Assembly (NCBI RefSeq): GCF_004379255.2
Contig: NC_056036.1
Span: 41,193,576-41,257,575, forward strand
DNA: 64,000 bases
Direction of reading: 5' to 3'
From: Salvia splendens
Taxonomy: Eukaryota; Streptophyta; Magnoliopsida; Lamiales; Lamiaceae
The first letter of the stretch is position 1. Each line of letters opens with the position of its first letter. A program made the translations under genes and the position numbers. Positions 1-15,666 of the stretch are shown one piece after another. A model generated the notes under the pieces. It did not search any database, was not told where the DNA came from, and saw only the letters and a list, made by a program, of their open reading frames with translations.

Positions 1-224
1 ATCAGATGGGACAGTACAAAGACCGTCAAGCATATTGTACTTTTCGTTTCACATAACATACATGTGTACATCAAAAGCATCAACTTTCATGCTGTAGGCG
101 AACAAGCATAAAATTTAGTAATATAAAACAGATGATTTCCATTTGCAACACAAAGCCTCAAAGCATCAGAATATGTCATGTCAAACAAAAAATCTCAATA
201 TACTATTATACTCCTGAATCTTAC

Positions 225-1525
<1,301 letters not shown>

Positions 1526-1578
1526 GGTTGAATGCTCTTCGCCGCTCCGCTCAAACGAGTATTGTATTTTTTTGCTTC

Positions 1579-1640
1579 TGCTATAAACCCTAATCATCAA
1601 TATACCTATATATGCCTCATTACTTTTCAATTGGGCCGTT
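1579..1640 (-). promoter_or_regulatory. Core promoter of RPSA copy 1: telo-box and site II motif
   Basis: Just upstream of the RPSA start there is a telo-box (AAACCCTAA, about 1583-1591) and a TGGGCC site II motif (about 1632-1637). This pair is well known from plant ribosomal protein and cell-cycle promoters, where TCP and telo-box-binding proteins act. The motifs are read directly; their function here is inferred from the family pattern. Confidence 0.7.
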
Positions 1641-1970
1641 TGGAAAGCCCAATAATTTGTTTTAATTTTTAAAAATAAACCCTAATCTTCATTGACTTTC
1701 TCATTCTGGAAAGCCCAATAATTTGTTTTAATTTTTAAAAATAAACCCTAATCTTCATTGACTTTCTCATTCTGGAAAGCCCAATAATTTGTTTTAGTTT
1801 TTAAAAATAAACCCTAATCTTCATTGACTTTCTCATTCTGGAAAGCCCAATAATTTGTTTTAATTTTTAAAAATAAACCCTAATCTTCATTGACTTTCTC
1901 ATTATGGAAAGCCCAATAATTTGTTTTAATTTTTAAAAATAAACCCTAATCTTCATTGACTTTCTCATTC
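1641..1970. repeat. Five tandem 66-bp repeats carrying telo-box and site II motifs
   Basis: Five head-to-tail units start at 1641, 1707, 1773, 1839 and 1905, each exactly 66 bp and differing by only one or two bases. Every unit contains AAGCCCAATAA (site II core TGGGCT on the minus strand) and AAACCCTAA (telo-box), so the array repeats the same pair of cis-elements found once in the adjacent core promoter. It lies 116-445 bp upstream of the RPSA ATG. The RPSA paralog has only one such pair. The near-identity of the units suggests recent amplification. Confidence 0.9.
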
Positions 1971-1977
1971 TTAACCA

Positions 1978-2158
1978 AATGATCAGGGATCAATCCTGAC
2001 ATCAACACGGAGAATAGTGAATAGGTCTACCATACCCTTAGTAATTATAAAAAAAATAATACTCCATTAATGATCAAGGATCAATCCTGGCATCAACACG
2101 GAGAATAGTGAATAGGTCTACCATACCCTTGGTAATTATAAAAAAAAATACTCCATTA
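1978..2158. repeat. Direct tandem duplication of about 90 bp
   Basis: Two adjacent units (about 1978-2068 and 2070-2158) share AATGATCA-GGATCAATCCTG, a run through ACACGGAGAATAGTGAATAG, and the ending AATACTCCATT, with a few substitutions. The block directly follows the 66-bp array. A 21-bp direct repeat (1604-1624 and 2234-2254, beginning ACCTATATATGC) brackets both arrays. Confidence 0.85.
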
Positions 2159-2159
2159 A

Positions 2160-3067
2160 TATTATTAATATCTTTAAGATGATGGAAGGAATTTAGTACA
2201 CTATACTATATTTTGTATGAAGAATTATTTCACACCTATATATGCCTCATTACTGCTATAAGTCGTTGTATGGCTTCCAAATTCCCTCAAACTCTCGATG
2301 TGGGATGGATTTATACTCAACAGTCTCCTCGTCCCCTCCTCCAGTGCCACTTCTCCTGCGCATTCATATGCAAAATGCATGAGTTCATTGGTTCATATTC
2401 AAATACGCTTTAAGTATATAACAAATGTAAGTTAATCTAGTATTTTTTTTATATAAATTATTGATAGGGTATGTTTAGCATGAGATGTTAGGCAAAGGTT
2501 AACTTATTAATCTTGGTCCAACAATATAAAACAACTACCAAGTAGCCCAATTCCCTAAGCTTCGAGGCCCACGATTGTTTTGAAGCCCGAGTCAAAAAAT
2601 CTAAAATATATTGTTCTCTCTTTTATAGGTAAGTGATTAAATGAATTTAATTTTTAAAGGTCGTATCACGGTGGATTCGAACTCGAGATCTTTGTCTTCA
2701 GGAAATATATTATTCTCTTCAATGTAACAATGACGGCCTCTTCCCTAAGCAAACAAAGAGTTTCACGTTTTTGTGACCATTTACTGCTCATAATTCCACA
2801 AAATCATTCTGCATGTAGTTCATATATAACCATTACAAACTATACTTGCATTTCTCATAATAAATATCCTTAGTTCATCCTCCCTCATTAATCTTGCAAA
2901 AAAAATGTTATGCCATGTCATCATGTCAATGGCATATATAGAGTATAATTCAAGAGTTTTTTTTATCGTACATAACTACATATGGTGCTCGAAAATAAAG
3001 TGTATATTTCCTCAAGAATCATAATGTATATATAAATATAATTATATTCTAAGATTGCACGATGAAT
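2160..3067. other. AT-rich intergenic stretch with a SINE-like remnant
   Basis: No supported gene. Around 2640-2715 the minus strand reads AAGATCTCGAGTTCGAATCC, a good match to a Pol III B box in a tRNA-derived context, suggesting an old SINE fragment in reverse orientation. The open frame at 2213-2413 has no recognisable family and no splice support. Confidence 0.4.
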
Positions 3068-3143
3068 GGTTTTGTGGTGTAGTTGGTTATCACGTCAGTC
3101 TAACACACTGAGGGTCTCCAGTTCTAACCCCCGGCCGAAGCCA
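3068..3143 (+). pseudogene. tRNA-Val(AAC) pseudogene
   Basis: The sequence matches plant tRNA-Val(AAC) through the acceptor, D and anticodon arms (GTGTAGTTGGTTATCACG, then AGTCTAACACACTGAGGG). The T arm is degenerate: the loop reads TTCTAAC instead of TTCGAGT, and two extra bases disturb the stem. It is 76 nt, against 74 for the intact copy at 12443-12516. The B box is lost, so transcription is unlikely. Confidence 0.75.
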
Positions 3144-4996
3144 ATATTTAATTTTATTTTTATTTTCAAAATCCGTTTTTCAAATGTCTTTTTTACACAA
3201 TTTCAATTTCTGATGCAGTTGCTTTTTAGTCTGCATGGAGTACTATTTTTTATAGAAATTATATCTTAATCAAATATGAAATACAGATCATTTCTTCACA
3301 AATTTTCGTTTTTTTATTTTATCTTTTTATATATCTGGTGCAGTTGGGCTTTAAAAATAGATCCTTTTAGTTGACAAACAATATATTTTTATAGAAATTA
3401 TATCTCAAACAAGTGTGAAATACACCGCAGCAGTGATGACCAGTGTCACGCCAACCAAAAATTGGTAGTAGTATTTAAATTTTACGTTGACATTTAATAA
3501 CTAATATAGTCAGAGAATCTCATAGTAAAGAATTTTCCAACAAATAATGTGTAAATATTTTTCTTTTCCAAACAGTTAAACCAAATAAAAGCAACATAAA
3601 AAAAAATGTTGAGGGGGGGTTGTGTATGGAATAGTGATGTCGTAAGGATCCTATTCCAAATTTAGGTGACACTTTACAGGCCCAAAGTCATGATAGAAAA
3701 AACAATAACTAATTAATTATTTGCAACCTACCAACAAAGATTCTCCAATTGTTCCTGCGAATATTCCTATCAAAACATAATTTTTACATAGAAAATGACA
3801 ATTGCTTGCTTTCTAAGCTCGTATAAGATTTTTCATTAATAATAATTGTGACTAATTACCTTTTTTATGTATCCACAATAATTATATTATCAAACAAAAT
3901 CAAAATATTTATTGCACTATGAAAAAGTGGACTAATTTATTAATTGTTTGTTTCTATAATGGTTTAATAGAAAGAGGGAAAAAGTATTTCGTCTTCGTAC
4001 TCGTTCAATTAGGGATTAAGCTAGTATCTATGACTATATAGGAAGAGATAATTGTAACTTCAAATCTTGGATCTCTATAAAATTAGCCCTAATCTTCAAA
4101 TGTTTTCAATTTGTTGCAAAATTGAACATTCTACTTTATCTTTCGAAAGTTTAAAGGTGGGATTATACATTCATCCAAGATTGGGACTTAAAATTGATTG
4201 AAATTTCTAAAATTAATCATCAAGATAATAACCTATAATAATTAAAATTAGGACATCCTTTCTACAATTAATTATCAATCATTCTTCGAGGCCACAAAAT
4301 GAATTAGCCAGCGGTCCTTTAAATGAAAATAGAGGTCATCACACAAAAATGAAAGTAATATATATGAAAAAATATCAAAAATCACCAAAATTTAAATTTC
4401 TGATCAATTTCACAACTTAGAAAAGTAGTAGGTAATATTATAATTTGAATATTGTTCTCAATTACCTTGTAGTCTTGGATTTGAGGAAATAATATATGAT
4501 GTAGCATGCAGAAAATACTATTTAGCAAAAACATTTACCTATTAATGACAATGTTTAATATCCCAATTAAATATGCCTTTAATTTTCATAGATGTATGTA
4601 CCACGTTAACATATTTACACACGCAACACGCCAAAATTCATTGTTATAGAATAATTGGTGAAAATTCAAAATTATGATATAATATCATAATTTGAAGTAA
4701 TGATTAACAAGAAATTAACTAGTACTACTTTTCATTTTTCATCAATTTGCAGTTATATTTAGGAGGACATTAATTTCAAATCTTTTTTCCCTTTTATTTC
4801 AAAATCTTAATTTTCTTTTCCCCCACGAAAAGAAAGAAAACCACTCTTCCAAACCACCGGTTTTGACGAAGCCGGTTTTGAAACCTTTTAAATATTGCCC
4901 CCACTTTCTCATTTCTTCACTAAACTACCTTCTTATCACCAGTCTCATCTCTCTATTCACCAACCAAGGTCTCAGTTTCGTTACACTCTCCATCAA
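3144..4996. other. Gene-free AT-rich region upstream of the GAPDH gene
   Basis: Long AT-rich sequence without a convincing ORF, RNA gene or complete transposon. The last 150 bp are pyrimidine-rich and contain a TATA-like TTTTAAATATT (about 4886-4896) and CT-rich leader sequence, so they probably include the GAPDH promoter and 5' UTR. Confidence 0.4.
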
Positions 4997-6886
<1,890 letters not shown>

Positions 6887-7005
6887 AGGCCTTTTTTTCC
6901 CTCTTAATTTCATCTTTCCGGCATTGTTTTGTGGCATTTCCCTTTCTAGTTATGACCGAAGAGTCGACAGACTTGTAATAAATCATGTGACTGCACCTCT
7001 TTTTA

Positions 7006-7519
7006 GGACATTAGCAACGCCACATCATCATTTTATCTTCCTACCCTTTCACCTGCAGTGAAGTATAAGCTGCCCTAAAGGCCGCCCTAAACATTTTCTT
7101 TATTTTAATATTTAAATAACTACAAAAATTGGAAAAAAAACCTTCATTTCATTTAAAATTAATGCAATACGAATTAAAAAAAATCATTGAAAAAATGAAT
7201 ATTCATTTTTGTTTGTGAGAGATGATCGAAATATTCGTATGGAAAGTGAGACATGAGAGAAATGTTCATATGAAAAATAGAATAAGAAACGAGGTTTAAA
7301 TAGACAAAAATTTGAAGAAAAAAACAAAAATGCGTTGCATCGTTCGTGCCATCGTTCGCGTCGCCCACAGTGGGCGGACGATGCCGTCCGCGTATCGTCT
7401 GCGGACGATTTATAGGGCGCGCAGACGATGCATCGGGTATCGTCTGCACACCCACAGTGGCATACGATGGCGCGCTCGAGGCATCGGGCGGTCTATCGTC
7501 CACCCCATTGCGGATGGCC
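7006..7519. mobile_element. PIF/Harbinger-like MITE (514 bp) behind GAPDH
   Basis: The element is bounded by TTA on both sides (7003-7005 and 7520-7522), matching the 3-bp TWA target duplication of PIF/Harbinger elements. Imperfect terminal inverted repeats read GGACATTAGCAACGCC and, reversed from the right end, GGCCATCCGCAATGGG. The right half is GC-rich, with repeated CGTCTGC/CGGACGAT motifs, unlike the AT-rich flanks. It has no coding capacity. The left end is close enough to the GAPDH poly(A) region that some transcripts could read into it. Confidence 0.75.
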
Positions 7520-8427
7520 TTAGCAGTTATTTGTGTCGTTACCTTTAAATGAATTTTCCCGTGATATTCAACTTGTCACTTTTTTTTTCAACCAATATTC
7601 ATGTGCTACTTATTTGCAAGTACTACTATTTAATTATAAATTAATCATCCATATTAAATGGAGTACTAGACAATGAATCAAACTTGTAAAGTCGGTACAA
7701 GAGAACAAAATAAAATGAAAGTACAATGCTAGGTGTTAAGCAACAACATTGATAACATTGGTCTAAAGAGCAATTTTCGGTAATTTTCTAGACAATCAAG
7801 TTCAAAAGTTTGACAACGAATGCGCAAAAATGTTGTAAAATACCTCTAGTATAAGTTTTAATTCTTTAAATTGATATTGATGATAACAATTACTCCCTCC
7901 ATCCAATAAAAATAACACATTTTATGATGATATGGTTTTAATACACAATTTGTAAAATAATAATGAAAAATAAGGTCCATTTCATTAAAAATAAAATAAG
8001 TTAACAAAAATTATCTATTTGTGTGATATAGTGGAAATACTAAATAAAATAAAATATACTGTCGTGTCACTGTCTCATCTTATATTTTAGCCAAGTAAGC
8101 TGCAATCTGTGACCTAAATTAAAAATTGGGAACAGTCAGAAAAATTAAAATTTGATGTATTTAATTCGAAACTCTATAAAGTTATGTGCAAAATTAGCAA
8201 ACTTCCATGTTTAATAAGTGTCATTAAGACTAATCTAGACATTTATATTAACAAATAATTATGCATGTAGGAATGGGAAATTGCTTTTCAAAGCCAAATA
8301 CCAATGTTATAGTAAGTCTCTATGGGTTAAACTGCTAAAGGTAATTAAATATAGCACAAAATAATGATTTAGTAGTACTTGAATGAAAATATGAAATACT
8401 GTATAAATTAGTAAACAACGACGTCAA
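7520..8427. other. AT-rich intergenic stretch with a Stowaway-like end
   Basis: No gene is supported. TACTCCCTCCATCCAATAAA at about 7890 resembles a Stowaway MITE terminus, but I could not find a matching right end, so this is likely a fragment. Confidence 0.35.
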
Positions 8428-8502
8428 GGTTTCGTGGTGTAGTTGGTTATCACGTCAGTCTAACACACCAGAAGGTCTCCAGTTTGAGTCCGGGCGAAGC
8501 CA
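8428..8502 (+). pseudogene. tRNA-Val(AAC) pseudogene, second plus-strand copy
   Basis: The acceptor and D arms are intact (GGTTTCGTGGTGTAGTTGG) and the 3' end reads GGGCGAAGCCA. The anticodon stem is broken: the intact copy has ACACTGAAGG and this one has ACACCAGAAGG, adding a base and destroying pairing. The B box has decayed to AGTTTGAGTCC. It is 75 nt. Probably derived from the 12443-12516 gene family member and no longer functional. Confidence 0.75.
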
Positions 8503-9320
8503 ATTTAGTATTCTTTTCAAATTTTATACAGTAATTATTTTTAATAGATATGGAAGTGGTTGTCGAAGTTAAAATGTAGAGAGCTAACTATTCTGAATTG
8601 TTTTGACGCTAAACAAAAAACAACACTTAATTGTCTATGTAAATACACAAGTCATACTCAAAAATTTAACTTCTTTTTTAAAAGTTTGAGTTTGGGGTGA
8701 ATTAAAAATAAATAAAATTTGTTTATTTTTCAATACTAATTTTTTGTTTGAATTTATTGTGGACGATTGAAATTGTTATTTCACATACCTTATATCAGAT
8801 TAAATGAAATCGAACCAAAATCACATAAATGAAAACCGAATGAAACTATTTTTTCACGTACCTTATATCAGATTAAACATAATCAAATTAAAATCACATA
8901 AATGAAAACCGAACAATTTTTTTATAAATTTTTGGATATTGTCATGCAAGTTCGGTTTTTAGTGTTTGATTTTTCAAGTTTAGTTTTATTTGTATTTTTT
9001 GTTTTGTTTGGCAATATTAGCAATTCAAAATTATTAAACACAGCTTCTAATGAGCCTAGAATAATTTAGTCAAGTGAAAATTGAGAAACATCGTGAGCAT
9101 ATTCAATATAATTAATAATGTTAAGAAAAAACCAGTGCGTAAGAACACATTATAATAAACAAAATGACTTAAATACTTCCAAAGTAAAAAACTAAAAACA
9201 TCTAGCAACCAAAATTCGATTATAACGATATTAAACGCGAACATATTATTGGTAGGATTTCTGGAATCTCTCACGCGCACCGGGACCTCCAAAATTCTTC
9301 GGCTCAGTAACGAGAAGGTT
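8503..9320. repeat. AT-rich spacer with an imperfect tandem repeat of about 80 bp
   Basis: Two adjacent units at about 8777-8911 share ACCTTATATCAGATTAAA and AAATCACATAAATGAAAACC. The rest, including the open frame to 9421 on the minus strand, is AT-rich and non-coding apart from the final RPSA exon. Confidence 0.55.
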
Positions 9321-11258
<1,938 letters not shown>

Positions 11259-11335
11259 GATTCAGCAGTTGGTTTCTTCGCAACAGAGATTGATTTGCAG
11301 AGATGAATATTAGAGAAGAAGTGCGCAGTAGGGAG

Positions 11336-11408
11336 CATAAACCCTAGATTGAAATTCTATTTATTGGGCCAAAACTGACAATGGATTAATTGGTATTGGA
11401 CCGGCCCA
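11336..11408 (-). promoter_or_regulatory. Promoter motifs of RPSA copy 2
   Basis: One telo-box-like AAACCCTAG (about 11338-11346), a TGGGCC (11365-11370) and its inverse GGCCCA (11403-11408) lie 80-150 bp upstream of the ATG. This is the standard single-copy arrangement in plant ribosomal protein promoters and contrasts with the amplified array upstream of copy 1. Confidence 0.65.
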
Positions 11409-12442
11409 ATAAAGAACACTCAGAAAAATATACCGACTATTTATTAAAATTATAAATTTTATTTGAAAATCATAACGGCGAGATAGGTAGAAAAAAAATT
11501 AGTTGTATTTTATTTTAAATTTTAAAAATTCTGTGCAAAATCGTTACTTAAATGTCCTTAACAATAAATTTTCCAATTTTATATTAAATGGTATGAAATT
11601 TTGTAAAATATCATGTTAAAGGATATCCATAGTGCAGTCCAGATATTTAGTCATGTACTCCTTCTACCCCAAGAAAGTTGACTCACTTCTTTTACGTACT
11701 CATTTTGAAAAAATCATTATAAAGAGTTGAAGTGGGTAAATAGTAATCCCCCGTCATACGGTAGATATCACACTTTCCTTTTTAGTTTGTTCCACAAAAA
11801 TGTCACATTTCCTCTTTTGAAAAAAGTTTGCTCTCACATCAATTATAAAATTATATTTTCTCTCACCACTTAACACACAAAACAACATCTCCTAAAATCT
11901 CGTGCTATCTTCTTTGGGATGGAGGCGAGAATAATATAGATAAGAGTCTTCTCAACATTATTTATCCACTCTAACTATTTATTACGATTTTTTTCAAAAC
12001 GAGTGTCAGGCTGCCGAGATCTATTCAACTCAGGATTTATGTGCATCAAGAGCCTGGAGTTGCCGCCTAACCACTCATTGCAGATTATTTTGCCGCCTAA
12101 CGTCTCATTGCTAATAAGTTGGAATCCATCTTTACTAATAGTACATTAAAATAGTATCATTTTAAAAGATGTTGTTAAAACATGGTGCCTATACCCACCC
12201 AATTTATGCAATGGCTGTAACACCAAGATAGGAAAACATTTTTAAAATTTTACATTTTGCAATATAGACGAACGTAAAAACAACAAAGTTTTTGTAGTCA
12301 ATTTCAAGGAGAATTACACTACTACCATTCAATAAACAATACTTTTATAACTTAATATATATACTTAATACCAACCTGGCATCAAATAAAAACATGTGAG
12401 TGAAACTCTTTAGCATACTTGGAAGTTAGAAAAATAATAAAA
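11409..12442. other. Intergenic stretch with decayed MITE sequence
   Basis: No gene. Segments such as GTACTCCTTCTACCCCAAGA (about 11657) and TTTGGGATGGAGGCG (about 11913) look like mutated Stowaway ends flanking sequence that includes CACTTTCCTTTTTAGTTTG, a phrase also seen in the MITE at 39794-40058. Boundaries are too decayed to define. Confidence 0.4.
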
Positions 12443-12516
12443 TGGCTTCGCCCGGACTCGAACCGGAGACCTTCAGTGTGTTAGACTGACGTGATAACCA
12501 ACTACACCACGAAACC
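12443..12516 (-). tRNA. tRNA-Val (anticodon AAC)
   Basis: Read on the minus strand, all four arms form: acceptor GGTTTCG paired with CGAAGCC, D arm GTGTAGTTGGTTATCAC, anticodon stem CAGT/ACTG with loop CTAACAC (anticodon AAC), and T arm with TTCGAGTCC, a perfect B box. It is 74 nt including the discriminator A. A T-rich run follows the 3' end and can act as a Pol III terminator. This is the only intact member of the three related sequences in the window. Confidence 0.93.
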
Positions 12517-12803
12517 CATATGTTAGAAGCTTATAACATTATTTACATAAACAAAGAACAAACTTTATACTAGTATTCTGGCGATATTTTCAAAATGGTA
12601 GTTAAAATATAAATTTACATACTACTCCACAATTTATCAAAATAGAGTCAGTTGTCAAATGATCACAATCTAAACTTAAATATAGAAATCCGCTTGCCAA
12701 TAGCAATGCCAAGCAAACTCGGTAACGCTGAATGATTTTTCATTTACTTAGTAAAATTCAGTTTTCTTTATTGAGAGTTTGAAACAAACCTATACACAGA
12801 GAG

Positions 12804-15017
12804 ATGGCAGACAAGCCGAGCAGAGGCCTCGTATTGTACGGCGACGGGCTGGCTCGATTCATGAGCCCCGCCCAAACTCATCTCAATTCGCTCGCTTCTC
12901 GGGCTCTCTGCGGTTTCCTCGCCCTCCCTCATTCTCCTCAATCAGGTACTATTCTTCTCCTTTTTATTACCTCACCTGTAGATGTGATTTTTTAATTGAA
13001 ATTTAATGAGCTGGTTGGATTTTGATTGTTTAGTTGCTGCATTTTCTGTCATAGAATTGGAATTCAAATTGAATTTCAGTGATCATTGTGAGACTGGAAA
13101 AATGTTTTATTTGTTCATATTTGGAGACAGTACAAAACTCAACTGAACTATGTTATTTTTTTAATCTCTTTCCTATTTTACAGAATAATCAGAAATGGGG
13201 TTTGATTTGTACGATAAATTACTCCGGCTGTATTTTTAGTCAATGAAAAATACTGTCTTGGTCATGACTGAGATAAAAGATTTTCCTTAGAGGGAGAAAG
13301 AGAGAGGTTATTTGCTTTCCAGCTTTGATATTGCTAAGATTTTTTATGCAGCTCGAGTTTAGTGTTTAGCTACGATTTTTTTTTCTATGTGAATATTTGC
13401 ATTTCTTGTGTTTTTGAATGTTGAGATTTGTTTGGGAATTACATTGCAGAAAATGAGGATATGAGGATAGTTAGGGAGTTCGCAGAGTTGCTTGATGCAA
13501 ATGAAGAATATGAAAGCACGGTGAGATGCAATGTGATAGAAATGGTTCAATCCCTGTATGGTATATGTGATGATCTTTTGATGAGATTGGGAAATCTAAC
13601 AGCCTATTGCAATCCTCTTTTAGGCTGTAAAAGGAATTTGTGAAGATACACCTCAAGAAAAGTGTGCATTTCCATCTGTAGCAGAGAGGTTTGTTTGTTT
13701 AAAGGGATTTCATGGGCTTGATTGATCTATATATAAACTGAATGGACTTTATAAGTCGTTTCTTGATTCCATTTTCAGGTTCATGGGAATGAAGGCGGCT
13801 ATCGTCACCGACAACTCAAGTGTGAAGTCTTTTGGAGGTATGGTTGGCTTCAAAGTGTTTTCCTGGAACGAAATATCCGGAAACGATGGTTCTAGTGCTG
13901 AGTCATCACACTTGGCTTCCGAGGTTCTGAAACTGCTTGGATTTCAGGAAGGGAAGGAACTGGATTCGGGCATCTTTGAGTTGATTTTTGCCCACGTTGG
14001 AGCCAATACGGAGATGAATGGGGTTGAGGGCATAGATCTTGTTAACCGTTTGGTTGGTGATTTCTTACACAAGGCATCACCTGGAAGCAATATTAGCTCT
14101 AGGTTGCACGTGTCTGTTATTATGAGCTATGGGGCTACTTTGGGAGACAAGGATCTTGAACTCTCTGTTTCAAATGCGGGAAAGAAGGGTGATAGTGAAC
14201 TTTCGCACCTTTTCCCGCGTCAAAGTTACATGATGAAAGCCGGGAAACCGAGGGAGAATATTCGGTATAAGTTGGTATTTTTGTGAAAATATGTTAGTGA
14301 GACTAAGGCTATGATGCTAATGCTGAACCAAATCCTTTGCAGGCAGCATTGTCCAATGCTACTAGCCCAGTATCAGCATGCTGTGACACGCGTTGATGCG
14401 GTTGAATCGTTTTCGTTTAGTGATTTTCTTGAGGTATTCATTTCCATATATGTTTATGCTTCCTCATATTTCTTAAAGAAGCTAAATGACTCTTGAATAC
14501 TTGTAGATGATATCTGATTGCTGTGTTCTTCCTTGACTAAGAATAGTTTCATGACCACAGTTCTACGCAATTTGAACATCATGATTTAGTATAATACTAG
14601 TCTTGAATTTAGTCCGATTATATAATCTGTTGCAAAATGTACACTCAGCTCGGGGCAAAAAAAGCTTTCTTTCCTAGTTTATGCAGGAAGAAAATAAATG
14701 ACTTTTACTAGTGTTAGATTTTGGTGTGTTTAGATTAGTTATTAAGCCTTTTCTATGACATTTATCTATAACATTCATCTTTCAAAAAAAATTCCTCTAT
14801 ATTGAAGATGGTCTTTATTTCTGACATTTGTCTACGAAGATTCATCTCTGAAGAATTGGCCTATGTATATTATGATGCTTTGATTAAGAAGACTTTATAT
14901 ATTGTTTGAAGATGTGCGTTTTTATTGCAGAATGGGGGAGACCTCGTTATACCAGTGGATCGATTCTTACATGAGGTAGCCTTCAAGCTATGGAAGGCCC
15001 CAAAATATGGTGCTTGA
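12804..15017 (+). CDS. Conserved plant protein of unknown function (313 aa)
   Basis: Six exons (12804-12945, 13450-13520, 13624-13688, 13779-14264, 14343-14433, 14931-15017) join in frame through GT-AG junctions to 313 residues. The N-terminus reads MADKPSRGLVLYGDGLARFM. Later segments are ENEDMRIVREFAELLDANEE, FMGMKAAIVTDNSSVKSFGG, a region with FAHVGANTEMNGVEGIDLVN and the C-terminus DRFLHEVAFKLWKAPKYGA. The phrase VLYGDGLARFM is faintly like metal-site motifs in alkaline-phosphatase-superfamily enzymes, but I would not assign an activity. No signal peptide or membrane helix is obvious. The regular exon phases and lack of stops support a real gene; I do not recognise the family by name. The 3' flank contains a short direct repeat. 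Confidence 0.85.
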
Positions 15018-15061
15018 GAGCTCTTCTGCTGCATATCATCAAAACTAACAAGATTTCACGT

Positions 15062-15145
15062 TGTTTATCGATCTATAGATGAACTAATGCCAACCATAGA
15101 TCAAGATTTACTTTGTTTATCGATCTATAGATGAACTAATGCCAA
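15062..15145 (+). repeat. Direct repeat of 33 bp in the probable 3' UTR
   Basis: The phrase beginning TTGTTTATCGATCTATAGAT occurs at 15062 and again at 15113, 51 bp apart, each including the palindromic-looking ATCGATCTATAGAT. It lies just after the stop of the unknown-function gene. Confidence 0.8.
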
Positions 15146-15666
15146 TATTATATTGGACTTTGCAGCTGGTTTACATTATGAGATGATGTGTTGAGGAAAA
15201 TGGATGAGAATTAGTATCAGTACCATCTTATTCTCTTAGGGTGTGATAGTGTTTTCATAGGTTTACATAAATAAATATACTGTTTGGTAGAATTTGGCAA
15301 AACTAAGAAACCATATAAACAGTGTGTTTGGTAGATGATCTGTGATAGATTCCCACATGTGGATATTAATGGAAGTGACAATGATATCCCTGACTTTGAG
15401 CCATGGAAATACCATATAACCTTCTTCATTCTTAAAAAAAATGTTTGGCAATCACAATGAAAGCCTTGAAAGAGGATTAAAACAACGATCTCGTTCCATC
15501 TTGTTTGCTCGATGAAGTGTCTTCAAATTTGAACATCGAACCAACACATTTGTTCCTTACTTCTCTTCCAGCAATATGGATGTGCAACGTGAAAGCGACG
15601 ACACCTCCTCCTCTGCTGCTGCTCCACTGTACTCTACCAGATTTGATCATCAGAGTTGAGGTGTAA

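Noticed and set aside
3066..3269. 67-codon frame beginning at the tRNA-Val-like sequence
   Set aside because: Its first third is tRNA pseudogene sequence; the rest is AT-rich DNA.
7312..7552. Overlapping frames on both strands with Arg-rich translations
   Set aside because: They lie inside the GC-rich half of a MITE, which has few stops by composition only.
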